Source: Scylla paramamosain | Taxonomy: Eukaryota; Arthropoda; Malacostraca; Decapoda; Portunidae | NCBI RefSeq assembly: GCF_035594125.1 | Contig: NC_087151.1 | Span: forward strand, 21,536,636-21,600,635 | Direction: 5' to 3' | DNA length: 64,000 nt | Part shown: positions 1 to 14,118 of the stretch, one piece after another | How positions within the stretch are numbered: the first letter of the stretch is position 1 | Layout: every line of letters starts with the position of its first letter | Notes under the pieces: model-generated | Database searches by the model: none | What the model saw: the letters and a program-made list of their open reading frames with translations, nothing else | What the model was told of the DNA's origin: nothing | Translations under genes and position numbers: made by a program

Positions 1-1984
1 GATTGCTGTTCATGCGTTTTCGAGTTATGCTACCTAAAAAGCTCAAAAATATTCATACGACACGGTTTTTGTAAGGTCCTTTCCTTTCCCCATATAGTGT
101 ACGTCCATACTTTTTTGGCATTTATGTACGTAACAAGCTCAAAACACTTAAAAAAATACCCGTTTTTGGTAATGCTGTTGAGACGTCTCTGACACGTTTC
201 TGGAAATGTCGTTTCTTTTTCTCATATATTGTGATTTGTATGCATTTTAGCGTTATGGCATCTAAAAATGGAAATACACTTGGTATATTCATATTTTGTA
301 ATATTGTTCTTTTCACCAGAGCGCTATTCATGCGTTTTTGAGTTTTGGTACCTAAGAAACTCAAAAACTCTCATAATACATGTTTCTCATAATGTCTTTT
401 CGTTTCCCCAAATAACAACCTTAAAAAGCTAAAAATACTTGTTTTTTTGGTAATGTAATTCTCCTTAGCCATGCCTTTCAGCGTTTTGGTATGTAAGAAG
501 TTAAAAAAAATTGTCCGAAGACACACTTAATGTTTTGTATTTGTGTTTTCCATGATTTTTACCGTTTTTTTGGTACCGAACACTAAAAAAAAAAAAAAAA
601 AACATTGAAAAGACACGTTTCTTGTAATGTCTCTTGGTTTATCCATATAGGGGGCATTTAATGCTTTTTGCGTTTTGGTATCAATGTGAAAAACTGGAAA
701 TGTCCTTTTTCTCCAAAATAGAGTGCTAATCGTGCGTTTTAACATTTTGGTACCTAAGAAGCTTAAAACTCTCATAATAAAAGTTTCTTGTAATGTCTTT
801 TCGTTATTCCGTTTAGTGTATTTTACATGCATTTTGGCTTTTTTACGTAATAAACTCAAAATAAAGCCTCAAAATAAACTTTTTAGTAAAGTTATTGTGT
901 TTCCCCCATAAAAGGTGTTTTGCTCAATATGCACCTCAAAACACTCAAAAGACACGTTTTCGGTAATGTTGTTTTCCTTTCCCTTATAATGCGTTTTCTA
1001 TGCTTTTTAGCGTTATAGTGCCTAGCACACTTAAAAATGCACGTTTTTGGTAATATTGTTTTGTTTCTACATATGGAATGCTATTCATCCGTTTTAGTGC
1101 TTTGATACCTAAAATATAGAGTGCTTTTCATGCATTTTAATGTTTAGATATCTAAGAAAAAAAAATATAATACATGTTTCTCGTAATGTCATTTCGTTTC
1201 CTTATACAGGATACTTTGGACGCATTTTGGCATTTTTCTACGTAACAAGCTCAAAAACTCAGATTACTAATATTTTGGTAATAGTTTGTTTTTCCTTATG
1301 GTGGTTTACAAACGTCTTAGCGTTTTGGCTAAAAAACTACTGACTTTTTTTGGTAATGTTGGTTTGTTTTCCCATATAGTTTGCTTTCCATACTTTTTAG
1401 CGTTATGGTTCGTAGCACACTCATAAATACTCAAAAGACATGTTTTTTTTTCCAAATCTCGTTGCCTTTCCCCATATAGTGCGATTTGCGTGCATTTTGG
1501 CGTTTTCGTACCTAAGAATGAGAAACTTGCTCAAAATAGACGTTTTTAGTAATGTTCTCTTTCTCCTTATAGAGTGCTATTCATGCATTTTAGCATTTTT
1601 GGTGCCTAAGAAGCTCAAAACACTCAAAATACACGGTTCTCGTAATGTCCTTTCCATTATATTTTGTTGTTTTTCTACGTAAGTAGTTAAAAACGCACAA
1701 AATACTTGTTTTTAGTTACGTTGTTTTCTGATTCCATATATGGTGCTTTCCATGCTGTTTACCATTTTGGTGCCTAATATCCAGGAAAACACTCAACAGA
1801 TACGTTTCTTGTAATGTCTTTTCTTTTCTCCATATAAGGGGATGCATTTCTACATACATTTCTGCATACATTTCTGCGTTTTGGTACCTGACAATGTAAA
1901 AAACAATAAAAATACACGTTTTTCGTAATGTTTTTTCCTTTTCTCCATATATAGTGCTATTAACAGTTTTCGCGTTTTTTTACC

Positions 1985-2033
<49 letters not shown>

Positions 2034-4136
2034 CATGATTCTGATAATGTCTTTTCATTGCCCTATATGCAGTAGTTTGTATGCTTTTTGGTATTTCTCT
2101 ACGTAACAAGCTGAAAAACACTCAAAATACACGATTAATTTAAATTAATGGTAAATTAATTCTATTATTGCACATAAGAGGTGTTTTCATGCGTTTCCTA
2201 CGAAAGTAGCTAAAAAAAAAGGAAAAGAATTGTTTTTGGTAATGATATTTTGCTTTCCCATATAGGGTGTTTTCCATGTTTTTATCATTTTGGTGCCTAG
2301 CACGCTCATAAACAGTCAAAAGACACGTTTGTGGAAATTTCTTTTCCTTTTCTTATATAAAGTGCTTTACATGCATTTTGGCGTTTTGATACCTAACAAT
2401 GTGAAATGCCCTCAAAATACTCTTTTTTGTAGGGTTGTTCTTTTTTCTCCGTATAAAGTCCTACTCATGCGTTTTAGCATTTTGTTACCTAAAAAGCCCA
2501 AAATTGCATAATACACGTTTCTCGTAATGTCTTTTCGTTTCCCCATGTAGAGTATTTTGCATGCATTATGGCTTTTTCTACGTAACAAGCTAAAAAAACA
2601 CACAAGGTATTGATTTTCAGTAATGTTATTCTGTTTCGCCATAAAAGGTTGTTTTCCATCCGTTTTAGCGTTCTGGTACGTAAGTACTTCAAAAGACTGA
2701 AAAAAGTCGTTATTTGTAATGTTGTTTTCTTTTCCCATAGAGGTTCCTTTCCATGCTTTTTAGCAATATGGTGCTTAGCACACTCGTCAAAGATATATAT
2801 TTTTTTTGAAATCTCGTTTCCTTTCTCGAGTTAATGTGCTTTGTATGCATTTTGGTTGTTTGATACCTAAAGATGTGATATACATTTAAAATACACGTTT
2901 TTGTTAATGTTCTGTTTCTCTATATAGAGTGTCATGTGCTCTCGAGTTATGGTATCTTAAAAAAAAAAAAAAAAACTGTAATAATAAACGGTTCTCATAA
3001 TGTCCTTTCGTTTCCCCATATAGGATACTTTCTACACATTCACATGAGGAAAAACACTCAAAATACTTTTTTTTTTTTGGTAACGTTATTGTGTTTTCCC
3101 ATAGGGGATATTTTCTCTACGTTTTATCGTTTTAGTACATTAATAGTTCAAAACATTCAAAAGACATGGTTTTAGTAATCTTTTTCCATATAAAATGTTT
3201 TCCATTTTTTTTTTTTTTTTAGCGTTTTGCTGTCTAACACGCTCATGAACACTTGAAAGGCACTTTTCTGGAAATGTTGTTTCTCTTCGCCATATAGAGT
3301 GCTTTGCATGCATTTTGGCGTTTTGGTACCTAAATCATGTGAAATACACTAAAATAAAAGTTTTAGTAATGTTCAGTTTCTCCATGTAGAGTGCTATTCA
3401 TGTTTCATCACGTTTTGTTACTTAAGAAGGTAAAAAACACTCATAATAAACGTTTCTCATAATATTCTTTCGTTTCCTCATATAGTGTACTTTCCATGTA
3501 TTTTGGCGTTTTTGTACGTAACAAGCTTAAAACACTCAAATTTTTTTTTATTTTGGTATTATTATTCTATTTCTTCTTACAGGGTGTTTTGCATGCGTTT
3601 TAGCGTTTTGGTACGTAAGAAGCCTAAAAAGATAAGTTTTTGGTAAAGTTCTTTTCTATTTCCATATTGGGTGCTTTCCATACTTTTTGTTTTTTCTTAC
3701 AGTTTTGGAGCTTAACATGCACAAAAATACTCAAAATATGTTTCTAGTAATGTCATTTCATGTCTTAATATAATTGACTTTGCAAGCATTTTTCCGTTTT
3801 TTGATACCTAAAAAAGAAAAACACTTGAAATTCAAGTTTTTGGTTATGTTCTTTTTCTCGATATAGGGTGTTACTGATGCAATTTCGCGTTTTGGTACCT
3901 AAGAAGCTCAAAACTCTCATATCTGAAATGTCTCTTATCTGAATGTCTTTTGTTTCTCCATAAAGGGTTATTTGAGTTTTAGCGTTTTGATACTTAAATA
4001 GTTTAAAAACACACACACACAAAAAAAAGGTTTTTGTCAATGGTGTTTCGTTTCTCCATATAGAGTGCTATTAACGCCCTTTCGCCTTTTTGTACCTAAG
4101 AAGTAAAAAAAAAAAAAAAAATCGCATAATTCGTTT
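1..4136 (+). repeat. Satellite array, 5-monomer higher-order type, forward
   Basis: Degenerate tandem array of monomers of about 96 bp, each reading roughly TGCATGCATTTTGGCG, TTTTGGTACCTAA, AAACACTCAAAA, CGTTTTTGGTAATGTT, TTTCTCCATATAGGG. Five monomer variants recur in order. The variant with CACGCTCATAAACACTC and GTTTCTGGAAATGTC recurs near 1,411, 2,297, 2,770, 3,233 and 3,713, mostly 463-500 bp apart, which gives a unit of about 475 bp. Homopolymer runs and a (TAA)n tract interrupt it. No gene is seen; short open frames here are by-products of the monomer. Confidence 0.9.
1986..2031. repeat. (TAA)n microsatellite
   Basis: About 15 uninterrupted TAA units lie inside a satellite monomer and replace part of its TACCTAA segment. 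Confidence 0.95.
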
Positions 4137-5572
4137 CTCTTAATGTCTTTTACTTTTTGGGCTTGTACTTGGGGAAACAGAACAACATTTTTGAAAAAAT
4201 GTGTGCTTTATGTATTTTCAGTTAGGTACAACAAAAAAAAAAAAAATAAATAAATAAATAAATTTCCAAAAGCATGAGTTTTAATTGTTTTTCAACTTGT
4301 TAGGTACGAAATTGCCAAATACATGCAAATTAGCATATATAATGAAACGATATAATCACAAACGTGTATATGTTTTTTTTTTTTTTTTTATGTTCTAAAG
4401 TATCAAAAAAGTTATGTTCCGGAGTAACATAACTTTATCAAAAACGTGTGTACTTAGTGTTTTTAAGTTCAGTAGGTGCAAAAACGCCTAAACATATGCA
4501 ATGTAGCACATATGAGGAAACTAAACGGTATTACCACAAACGTATCTTATGAGTGTTTTTTAAGATTCTTCGGTGCTGAAACGCTAAAACTTATGAATAT
4601 TCCTCTATATTGAGGGAACAAAAAAAGAATCATTACAAAAATGTGTATTATGAGTGTGATTCACCATGTTACGTACCAAAACGCCAAAATGCAGAGAAAG
4701 AACCCTTTCTGGAGAAAAAAAAAATCAGCATATAATATTAAAAAAAGTGTGTTTTAAGTGTTTTTGTTAGATATCAAAATGCCAAAACCTATGCAAAGGC
4801 TCCAGTATAGGGAAACGAAATGAAATAATCACAAACAAAAGCTATCAGGACGCTAAAACACAAAAATAGTACTCTATATTCAGAAACAGAACAACATTAA
4901 GAAAAGCGTTATGAATTATGAATCTTATTCACTATGATAGGTGCGAAAACTTCAAAATGCTTACCTGTATGCATATATACCTATATACCTATATTAAGAT
5001 TCACATCTATATTACTAAAAACCTGCATTATGACTGTTTTTTTATTTAGTTAGATATTTTAAGATATCTTAAGATATCTTATTAGAAAATAAAACATCTA
5101 CCAAAAACATGTTTTTTTTCAGGTTTTGCGTATCAAAACGCTAAAATTCATGAAAAACATCCCTTAAGGAGAAACAGAACAATCTCACAAATAAAGTGTT
5201 TTTTTGAGTGTTTTTTTTTTTTTTTTGAGCTTCTTACGTACCAAAACTCTAAAATGCATGCAAAACCCTCTGTCCGGAGGAACATAACAACATTACCAAT
5301 AATGTATGTTTTAAGTGTTTTTTTTTTTTTTCAGTTCATTATATACCAAAACACCTAGACATTTACAAATCGGCCATTATGGGGAGTTTTTTACGGTTTT
5401 TAGGTGATGAGACGCTAACACAAATAAATATTAATCTATATTAAGAAAGAAAACGTTACTACTAAAAGTGTGTGCTATGAGGCTCATTCACCATATTAAG
5501 TACAAAAAACGCCAAAAATGTATACAAAGAACTTTTCTGGAGAAACAGAACATTTCCAAAAAAGTAAGTTTC
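4137..5572 (-). repeat. Satellite array, long higher-order type, reversed
   Basis: The monomers now read as the reverse complement (ACCAAAACGCCAAAATGC). The variants, such as ATGAGTGTGATTCACCATGTTA, are the complement of the ATGGTGAATCACACTCATAAT variant of the neighbouring long-type array, so both satellite type and direction change at about 4.14 kb. Direction changes back at about 5.57 kb. No gene is seen. Confidence 0.85.
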
Positions 5573-7560
5573 TTTTTATGCATTTCATCGTTTTTGTACC
5601 TAACGTACAATAATAAGACTAATAATACACGTTTTTTTTTTTCATAAAGTTGTTTTGTTTGTCAGTATAGAGTATTTATTATTGACGTGTTTTAGAGTTT
5701 TGATATCTAACAAAATCGAAAACAGTCATAATACACGGTTGTGATTATATCTTTTGGTATCCCTATATTGGCTACTTTGCATGTTTTTTGGCCTTTTAGT
5801 ACTTATAAACTTGAAAAAAATAAATAAATAAAACAAACGTTTTTTGTTTCTCCAAAAATTTAAGATTTTGTACCTAATATGGTGTATCACTTTCATAATA
5901 CACATTTTTATTAATGATATTCTGTTACTCAACTTTGAGTATTATTCATATGTTGTAGTGTTTTAACACCTAAGAACCTCAAAAACACTCATAAGACACG
6001 TCTTTGACAATATCATTTAGTTTCCCAATATTGGCTAATTTGCATGTGTTTTGGCGTACCTAATAAACTCAAAAGCATACCTTTTTGGTAATGTTTTTCT
6101 GTTCCTCGAGAATGGGTGTTTTGGATGCATATTAGAGTTTTGTTACCTAAAAAGCTCATAAACACTGGAAAGACACAATTTTGATAACATTGTTTAGTTG
6201 TCCTTTTTAGGGTGTTTTCCATGCTTTTTAGCGTTTAGGTGCCTAAAATGTTTAGAAACAGGCAAATAACACGTTTCTGGTAAAATTGTTACGTTATCCC
6301 ATATAGGATGCTTCACATGCATTTGGGGCATTAATAACTAACTAGCTCAAAACACTCAAAGTTGTTCTGTTTCTCCAAAAAGGGTGTTTAGCATGCGTTT
6401 TAGAGTTTTGGTTTGTAAGAATCCGAAAACACTTAAAAGAAACGTTTTTGGTAAAGTTGTATTCTTTTCCAATATATTGTACTTTTCACGCACTTTGGCG
6501 TTTTGGTATCTAACAATATAAAAAAAAAACATTGAACACACAGTTTTTTGGTAATGTAGTTCTGTTTTTTTTTTTTTTTTTTGCATGCATTTTGACGTTT
6601 TGGTACCTAACATGGTGAAAAATACTGTTCTGTTTCTTAATATAGGGTACTATTCACGTGCTTTCTGATACATTAGAACATCAAAAACACACGTAACACA
6701 TATTTGTGATTATATAATTCATTTTTCCCATATTGATATTTTGCAAGTGTTTTGGTGTTTTGGTACTTAACAAACTGAAAAACACTTAAAACACACATTT
6801 TTTGGAAATACTTTTTTTTCAGAAATGGTTTTTGTATGCATTTTGGCGATTTATGACCTAACATGATGAATAACATTCAAAATACAAGTTTTTAGTATTG
6901 ATGTTCTCTTCCTCATTTTTGATTAATATTCATATGCTTTAGCGTTTCAACATCTAAGAGCCTTAAAAAACACTTATATGACACATTTGAGATAATTTGC
7001 ATGTGTTTTGGTACCTAATAAACTAAAAAAAAACACCCAAAACACATGTTTTTAGTAATGCTGTTCTGTTCCTCCAGACAAGGTGTTTTGTATGTATTTT
7101 TAAAGATTTCTTATGTAAGAAGCTAAAAAAAGCTGAAAAGACACAATTTGTTAAAGTTGTTTAGTTTTCTAAATAGAGTTTTTTCCATACTTTTTAGCAT
7201 TTTGGTGCCTAATTTGCTAAACAAATAAAATAAAATAAACAAGCAAATGACACGTTTCTCGTAATGTCGTTTCATTACCCTTAAACGATGCTTTTGCAAC
7301 CATTTTGGAGATTTGATACCTAACAAGCTCAAAAACTCTCAAGATACACTATTTTGATGAGGTTAATCTCTATAAAGGGTGTTATCCATGAGTTTTATCG
7401 TTTTGGTATATAAGTAGCTGAAAACACTCAAAACCCACGTTTTTGATAATGTATTCTTTTCCAAAATAGTGTGCTTTGCATGAATTTTGGCGGTTTGGTA
7501 CCTAACAAGTTCAAGACATTCATAATACAGGTTTTTGGTTATGTAGTTAGGTTTCATACT
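5573..7560 (+). repeat. Satellite array, long higher-order type, forward
   Basis: Forward monomers include variants not found in the 5-mer arrays: ACATGGTGAATAAGACTCATAA, CACGTGTTTTAGCGTTCTGATACC with GTGATTATATCGTTTCG, TTTCAGCACCTAAGAACC, and GCAAATGACACGTTTCTGG. They recur in a fixed order, but some are skipped, so the long unit varies in length. No gene is seen. Confidence 0.85.
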
Positions 7561-10235
7561 AATCTAATTTTCAATCTGTAAAACACCAGCTTTTCTCTTT
7601 TAAACCTCATCTTTTCCTCACTGAACTCAGGTGTCTGAGGCAACTGACAGTAGCCCCTTTTTTGTTCCCTCCTACTTTCCCTATCCTCATTTTCAATCCA
7701 AAGCTGGATGTTGCGTGTATGTGCGCAACGGCTCTCGTACCCACGCTCTTGAATCTTCCGAGTTTTCCACTATCTGGCTACGACTACAGAGTCACTCTCA
7801 AACTAAATTTATCTCTGCCGTATATCTCTCACCTAACTCCTCTGACAATAAGAAATTCTTTCACTAAACTTCCAAAGTGAGCACATTCTGACTCTCTTCC
7901 CTTTTGCAGCGATCTCCATTCTTGGAGACTTCAATGTTCACCACCAGCTTGGGCTTTCCTCTCCCATCAATGACCATCCTGGTGAACTAGCCTTCAACTT
8001 TGCTATCCTCCACGACCTAGAGCAATTGGTGCAACACCCTACTCGTATTCCTGACCGTCTTGGAGATACGCCTAACATTGTTGACCTTTTCCTGACCTCT
8101 AATCCTGATTATGCTGTCACCCTTTCTTCTCCATTGGACTCCTCCGATCACAATCTCATATCTGTATCTTGTCCTCTCGCTCAAATCCCTTTTCAGGATC
8201 CACCTAAGCGAAGATGCCTCTGTCGTTTTGCCTCTGATAGATGGGGGGACCTGACTATTTAGCTGATTTTCCTTGGAATGACTACTGCTTCCGTGTCAGA
8301 AACCCGTCTTTGTGTGCCGAGCGCATAACAGAGATGATAGTGTCTGGGATAGAGGCGTACATTCTTCTCTCTTTTTCTCGACCTCAACCTTGCAAACCTT
8401 GGTTTAACACAGCTTGTTCTCGTGTTATATATATGCTATATATGATAGAGGTGGCCCACCAAAGGTACTTAAGCCTTCCATCACCAGAATCTCATGCACT
8501 TTATATTTCTTCCCGGAACCATGCAGAGTCTGTTCTCCAACTAGCCAAAAACTCCTTCATTAACAGAAAGCGTCAAAATCTTTTTTTTAAGATCTAACTC
8601 CCCTTGTGACTTCTGGCACCTAGCCAAAAATGTCTCCAATAACTTTGCTTCTTCTTCTTTCCCTCCTTTATTTCAACCAGATGGCACCACTGCTATCACA
8701 TTTATCTCTAAAGCTGAAATCTTCGCTTAAACCTTTGCTAAAAACTCTACCTTGGACGATTCAAGGCTTGTTCCTCCCTCTCCTCCACCCTCTGACTACT
8801 TCATGCTACCTATTAAAATTCTTCGCAATGATGCTTTCCATGCTGGACTAAATGCTCTGAAGGCTTATGGACCTGATGGGGTCCCTCCTATTGTTCTCCG
8901 AAACTGTGCCTCCGTGCTTGCACGTTGCTTATTCAAACTCTTTCAGCTCGGTCTATCAACATCTACCTTTCCTTCTTGCTGGAAGTTTGCCTACATTCAA
9001 CCTGTTCCTAAAGAGGGTGTACGTTCTAATCCCTCAGACTACCGTCGTACCTATCTAAAGATTTTGAATCTATCCTCAACAGGAAGAAACTTTTGCTGTT
9101 GCCTTGGATATATCAAAAGCTTTTGATAGAGTCTGGCACAAAGCTGTTCTTCTAAATCTATTAACAGTGGTGTTCTTCAGGATACTTTCCTGTCACCCAC
9201 TCTCTTCTTATTATTCATCAATGACCTTCTAGACTAAACGTCTTGTCCTATTCACTTCTACGCTGATGATAACACCCTGCACTTTTCCATGTCTTTTCAT
9301 AGACTTCAGAAGTAAACATTTCATGCAGGGAAGCCACAGAACGCCTGACTTCTGATCTTTCTAAAATTTCTGGTTGGGGCAGAGCAAATTTGGTATTGTT
9401 CCGTGCCTCAAAAACCTAGTTCCTCCATTTATGAACTTGACACAACCTTCCAGACAACTATCCCTTCTTCCTCAATGACACTCAACTGTTTCCCTTTTCT
9501 ACACTGAGCATCCTCGGTCTATCTTTTACTTATAATCTGAAGTGGAAACCTCACACCTCATCTCTAGCTAAAACAGCTTCTATAAAGTTAGGTGTTCTGA
9601 GACGTCTTCGCCAGTTTTTCTAACACCCCCACCCTGCTGTTAACTCTGTACAAGGGCCTTATTCGTCCATGTATGAAGTATGCTTTACATGTCTGAGAGA
9701 GTTCCACTCATACTGCTCTTCTAGACAGGGTGGAATCAAAAGCTTTTTCGTCTCATCACCTCCTCTTCTCTAGCTGATTTTCTTAAGCCTCTCTCTCATC
9801 GCTGCAATGTTGCATCTCTAACTATCTTCTACCGGTATTTTCATGCTAACTGCTCTTCTGATCTTGCTAACTGCGTGCCTCCCCTCCTCCCGCGGCCTCA
9901 CTGGACAAGACTTTCTTCTTTCTCCCATCCCAATTCTGTCCATCTCTCTAATGCAAGAGTTAACTAGCATTCTCAGTCATTCATCCCTTTTTCTGGTAAA
10001 TTCTGGAATTCCCTGCATGCTTCTGCATTTCGATCTTCCTATGACGAATTCCTTCAACTGTGAGGTTAAAGACACTTATCCTTCAGTTTTTGACTACTGC
10101 TCTGGACCTTTTTCTTGGACTGGCATCTCATTGGGCTTTTTTTTTTTTATTATTATTTTTTATTGGATTTTTGTTGCCTTCGGCCAGTGTCTCTCCTACA
10201 TGAAAAAAATAAATAAATAAATAAAATTAAAAATA
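7561..10235 (+). mobile_element. Jockey/BS-like non-LTR retrotransposon, copy 1 (5'-truncated, decayed)
   Basis: The copy interrupts the satellite with much more balanced base composition. It starts inside the endonuclease domain (TCTAATTTTCAATCTGTA, a segment that is internal in the fuller copy at 38.66 kb). It runs through reverse transcriptase and a C-terminal region and ends in an (AAAT)n-type tail at about 10,202-10,235. An oriented A-rich tail and 5' truncation are typical of target-primed insertion. I saw no clear target-site duplication. Confidence 0.9.
7631..10080 (+). pseudogene. Endonuclease/reverse transcriptase polyprotein, broken
   Basis: This is the remains of a retrotransposon ORF2. 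The apurinic-type endonuclease shows GDFNVH (coding DNA near 7,924) and later [10 protein letters not shown] (near 8,146), the metal and catalytic motifs of the EEP nuclease fold, which nicks the target site. The reverse transcriptase follows: GPDGVPPIVLRNCAS (near 8,868), a palm-start segment with the KAFDRVWHKA motif (near 9,115), and the catalytic YADD (near 9,259). Between SNPSDYR and the KAFDRVWHK region a segment carrying the usual GFRQGRSTG motif is missing, so there is an internal deletion. Stops and frameshifts occur throughout (for example near 7,868, 8,262 and 8,597). It cannot make a functional protein. Clade assignment to Jockey/BS is from motif appearance only. Confidence 0.85.
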
Positions 10236-11270
10236 AAAATACAGGTTTCTTTGTATGCATTTTTAGCGTTTTGGTACTTAACATTGTGAAAGTCTCATAA
10301 TACCCATTTTTTGGTAATGGTGTTTTGTTTCTCAATTTAGAGTACTATTCACGTGTTTTAACGTTTTCATACCTAGGAACTTCAAAAACACTCATAATAC
10401 ACTTTTGTGATTATATCGTTTCGTTTTCCTGTATTGGCTAATTTCCACGTCTTTTGTCGTTTTGGTACCAAACAAACTGAAAAAAAAAACACTTAAAACA
10501 CAAATTTTTGGAAATATTCTCTTATTCCAGAATGTGTTCTTTGTATGTATTTTGCATTTTGGTAACTAATATGGTGAATCATACTCATAATACACGTTTT
10601 TTGTTAATGATATTCTGTTACCTAACATAGATTAATATTCATATGTTTTAGCGTGTCTGCACCTAGGAATCTTAAAAAGACTCATAAGACACGTTTGTGG
10701 TTTAGTTTCGTTATGTTTTCTAATTTGTATGTGTTTTGTCGTTTTAGTACCTAAGAAACTGAAAAACATCGAAGACACGTTTTGGGTAATGTTCCATGTA
10801 TTTTAGAGTTTTGGTACATAAAAAGCTTAAAAAAAGTAAAAGACAATTTTGATAACATTGTTTTAGTTTTCCAATACAGGTTTTTTTTTTCCTTTGTTTG
10901 TAGCGTTTTTATGCTTAATATGCTGAAAAAAAAACGCAAATGACGCGTTTCTGATAATGTCATTTCATATCCCCATATTGGGTGCTTTCCATGCATTTCG
11001 TCATTTTGGTAATTAACAGACGCAAATAAACTAAAAATACACTTTTCTGATGAAGTTGTTCAGTTTCTCCTAAAAGGACGTTTAGCATGCGTTTTAGCGT
11101 TTTTGGTACATAGGAAGATGAAAACACTCAAAAATAACTTTTTGGTAATGTGTTCTTTTTCAATATAGTGTGCTTTGAATGCACTTTGCCGTTTTGGCAC
11201 CTAACAAATAAAAAACAAAAAATCATTCATAAAACAGGTATTTTAGTAATGTAGTTCTGTGTCTTCATAG

Positions 11271-11387
<117 letters not shown>

Positions 11388-11756
11388 TTTTTATGCATTT
11401 TAGCTTTTTGGTACCTAAGATAGTAATTATTGTTGTTTTGTTCCTCAGTATAGAGCTCTTCATGTGCTTTAGCGTTCTGATACCTAAGAACATCAAAAAC
11501 AATCATAAGAAATGTTTCTGATTATACAATTTCTTTCTTTTCTTTATATTAGCTAGTTTTCGATTTTGTACCTAATAAACTGAAAAACATGTAAAATATA
11601 TATTTTTTGGAAATTATGTTATGTTTCTCAATATGGAAATATTCATAAGTTTTAGCATTTCAACACCTAAGAACCTTAAAAACACTCATAAGACACATTT
11701 GTGGTAATATTGTTATATTTTCCCATATCAGCTAATTTGCATTTGATTTGCGGTTT

Positions 11757-12120
11757 TGATACCTAATGAACTCGAAAACACCCTAAACACAAGTTTTTTG
11801 GTAATATTGTTCTGTTACTCCAGAAATGGTGTTTTACATGTATTTTAGAGTTTTGGTACGTAAGAGGCTCAAAAAAATTTAAAATACATGATTTGTTAGT
11901 AATATTTAGTTTTCCCAAATGAGATGTTTTCCATGCTTTTAGCTTTTTGGTGCCTTGTATGCTCAAAACAAGAAAATGACAGGTTTCTGGTAATGTTGTT
12001 TCATTACCCGATATAGGATGCTTTCCATGCATTTTGTAGGTTTGGTATCTAACAAGACGAAAAAAAAAAAAAAACACTTAAAATACACTCTTTTAATGAA
12101 GTTGTTCTGTTTTATCCATT

Positions 12121-12155
<35 letters not shown>

Positions 12156-13070
12156 TTTTTTGCGTGCGTGCGTTTTAGTGTTTTGGTACGTAACTAGTTT
12201 GAAAACACTAAAAAGACACTTTCTTGGTGATGTTTTCTTTTCTAATTTCGTGTGCTTTGTATGCACTTTGGCGTTTTGGTACCTAACATTCATAATACAG
12301 GTTATTGTTATTGTAGTTCTGTTTCTTCATATAGACTTCTTTTTATGCATTTTGTCGTTTTAGTGCCTAACACGGTAAATAAGACTCATAATGCACATTT
12401 TTGTTAATTACATTCTGTTACTAAACATGAAGTAATATTAACATGTTTTAGCGTTTCAGCACCAGTGAACCTTAAAAGCACTTGTCAAATACGTATGTAA
12501 TACTATCATTGTATCCACATATTAGCATATTTCCATGTGTTTTGGCGTTTCGATAATCTCAAACAGACTCAAACATTCGTTTTTTGTAATGTTCTTTTTC
12601 ACCAGGAAGTGTATTTTTGCCTCCATTTTAGAGTTTTGGTATGTTACAAGCTTAATAACCGTCAAAATACACGATTTTGGTAATAGTCTTTAATTTTCTT
12701 ATATCGGGTGTTTTCCATGCTTTTTAGTGTTTTCGTGGCTGATATGCTCAAAAACACGCAAATGACACGTTTCTGGACCTGTCATCTCATTATTGTATAT
12801 AGAGTGTTTTGCTTTTATTTTGGGTTTTTGTTACCTAACAAGCTCAAAAATCACTAAAAATACATTTAAAATGAAGTTGTTCGATTTCTCCATAAATGAG
12901 TCTTATGTTTTGAATGCGTTTTAGCGTTTCGGCACGTAAACAGTTGAAAACCATCAAAACCCACGTTTTTCGGTAATGTTATTTTATTTTCAAATATAGA
13001 GTGCTTTGCATGCATTTTGCCGTTTTAATACATAGCAAATTCAAAAACATTTATAATACATATTTTTGGT
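11757..13070 (+). repeat. Segmental duplication, copy 1 (partner 45,326-46,571)
   Basis: The sequence from ACTCGAAAACACCC onward is nearly colinear with 45,326-46,571, with scattered substitutions and small indels. Copy 1 has a (TTTA)n tract at 12,119-12,159 that copy 2 lacks, and a few tens of bases near 12,470 missing from copy 2. Similarity this high is well above that between ordinary monomers of the array, so this is a recent copy of about 1.25 kb rather than satellite homology. Confidence 0.9.
12119..12159. repeat. (TTTA)n microsatellite
   Basis: About ten TTTA units. The tract is absent at the matching site in the duplicated copy near 45,680, so it expanded after duplication or was lost there. 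Confidence 0.95.
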
Positions 13071-14118
13071 AAAGTAGTTCAGGTTCTTCATATAGATTTC
13101 TTTTTTTATGCATTTTGGCGTTTTGGTATCTAACATGGTGAATAAGACTCATAATGCACGTTTTTTTTTGGTAATATTAATCTCTCTCCCAATATAGAGT
13201 ACTATTCACGTGTTTTAGCGTTCTGATACATAAGAACATCAAAAACACTGATAACACACTTTTGTGATTATATAATTTAATTTCCATACATTGGTTACTT
13301 TGCATGTGTTTCCGCATTTTGGTACCTGAGAAACTGAAAAATACTTAAAGCACATGTTTTTTGGAAATATTTCTCTGTTTCTTCAAAAAGGGTTACTTGT
13401 ATGCATTTTGGCATTTTGGTATTTAACATGGTGAATCACACTTATAATACACATTTTTGATAAAGATATTGTTTCTAAAATACAGAGTAATATTCATGTG
13501 TTTTAGTGTTTCAGCAACTAAGAACCTTAAAAACACACATCGGAGACATTTGTGGTAATAACGTTTAGTTTCCTTATACTGTCTACTTTGCATTTATTTT
13601 GACGTGTTGTTACCTAATAAAATAAAATAAAAATAACTCAAAACACATGTTTTAGGTAATGTCGTTTTGTTTCTCCAGAAAGTGTGTTTGGGTACGTAAA
13701 AAGCTCAAAAACACTCAAAAATACTTTTTTTTGTTTAAAGTGTTTCCGTTTCTCCATAAAGGGTGTTGTGCTTGAGTTTTAGCGTTTTTATACCTCAAAA
13801 ATCTCGTTTTTGGTAAAGTTGTTTTCATTTCCAATATAGTGTGCTTTGCAAGCACTTGGATAATGTAGTTTTCTTCTTTCACATAGGTCTCTTTATATGC
13901 ATTTTGGTACTTAAAATGGTGAATAAGAGTCATAGTAAACGTTTTTGGTAATGTTGGTCTGTTTCTCAGTATAATGTACTATTAACGTGTTTTACCTTTC
14001 TGATACCTTAGGACATCAAAAACACTCATATTACAAGTTTGTGATGGATATCTTTTCGTTTCTTTATATAGGCTACGTTATTTTTTTTTTTTTTTGCGTT
14101 TTGGTAGCTAAGAAACTT

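Noticed and set aside
1720..1745. CArG-box-like CCATATATGG
   Set aside because: It is a chance variant of the monomer segment CCATATAGGG; no gene is nearby.
1..4136. CRISPR-like regular repeat array
   Set aside because: Contiguous diverged 96-bp monomers without unique spacers in a eukaryotic context; this is a satellite.
5550..5590. Large simple palindrome at the direction switch
   Set aside because: The two arms start in different monomer variants, so the arms do not pair as a direct fold-back.
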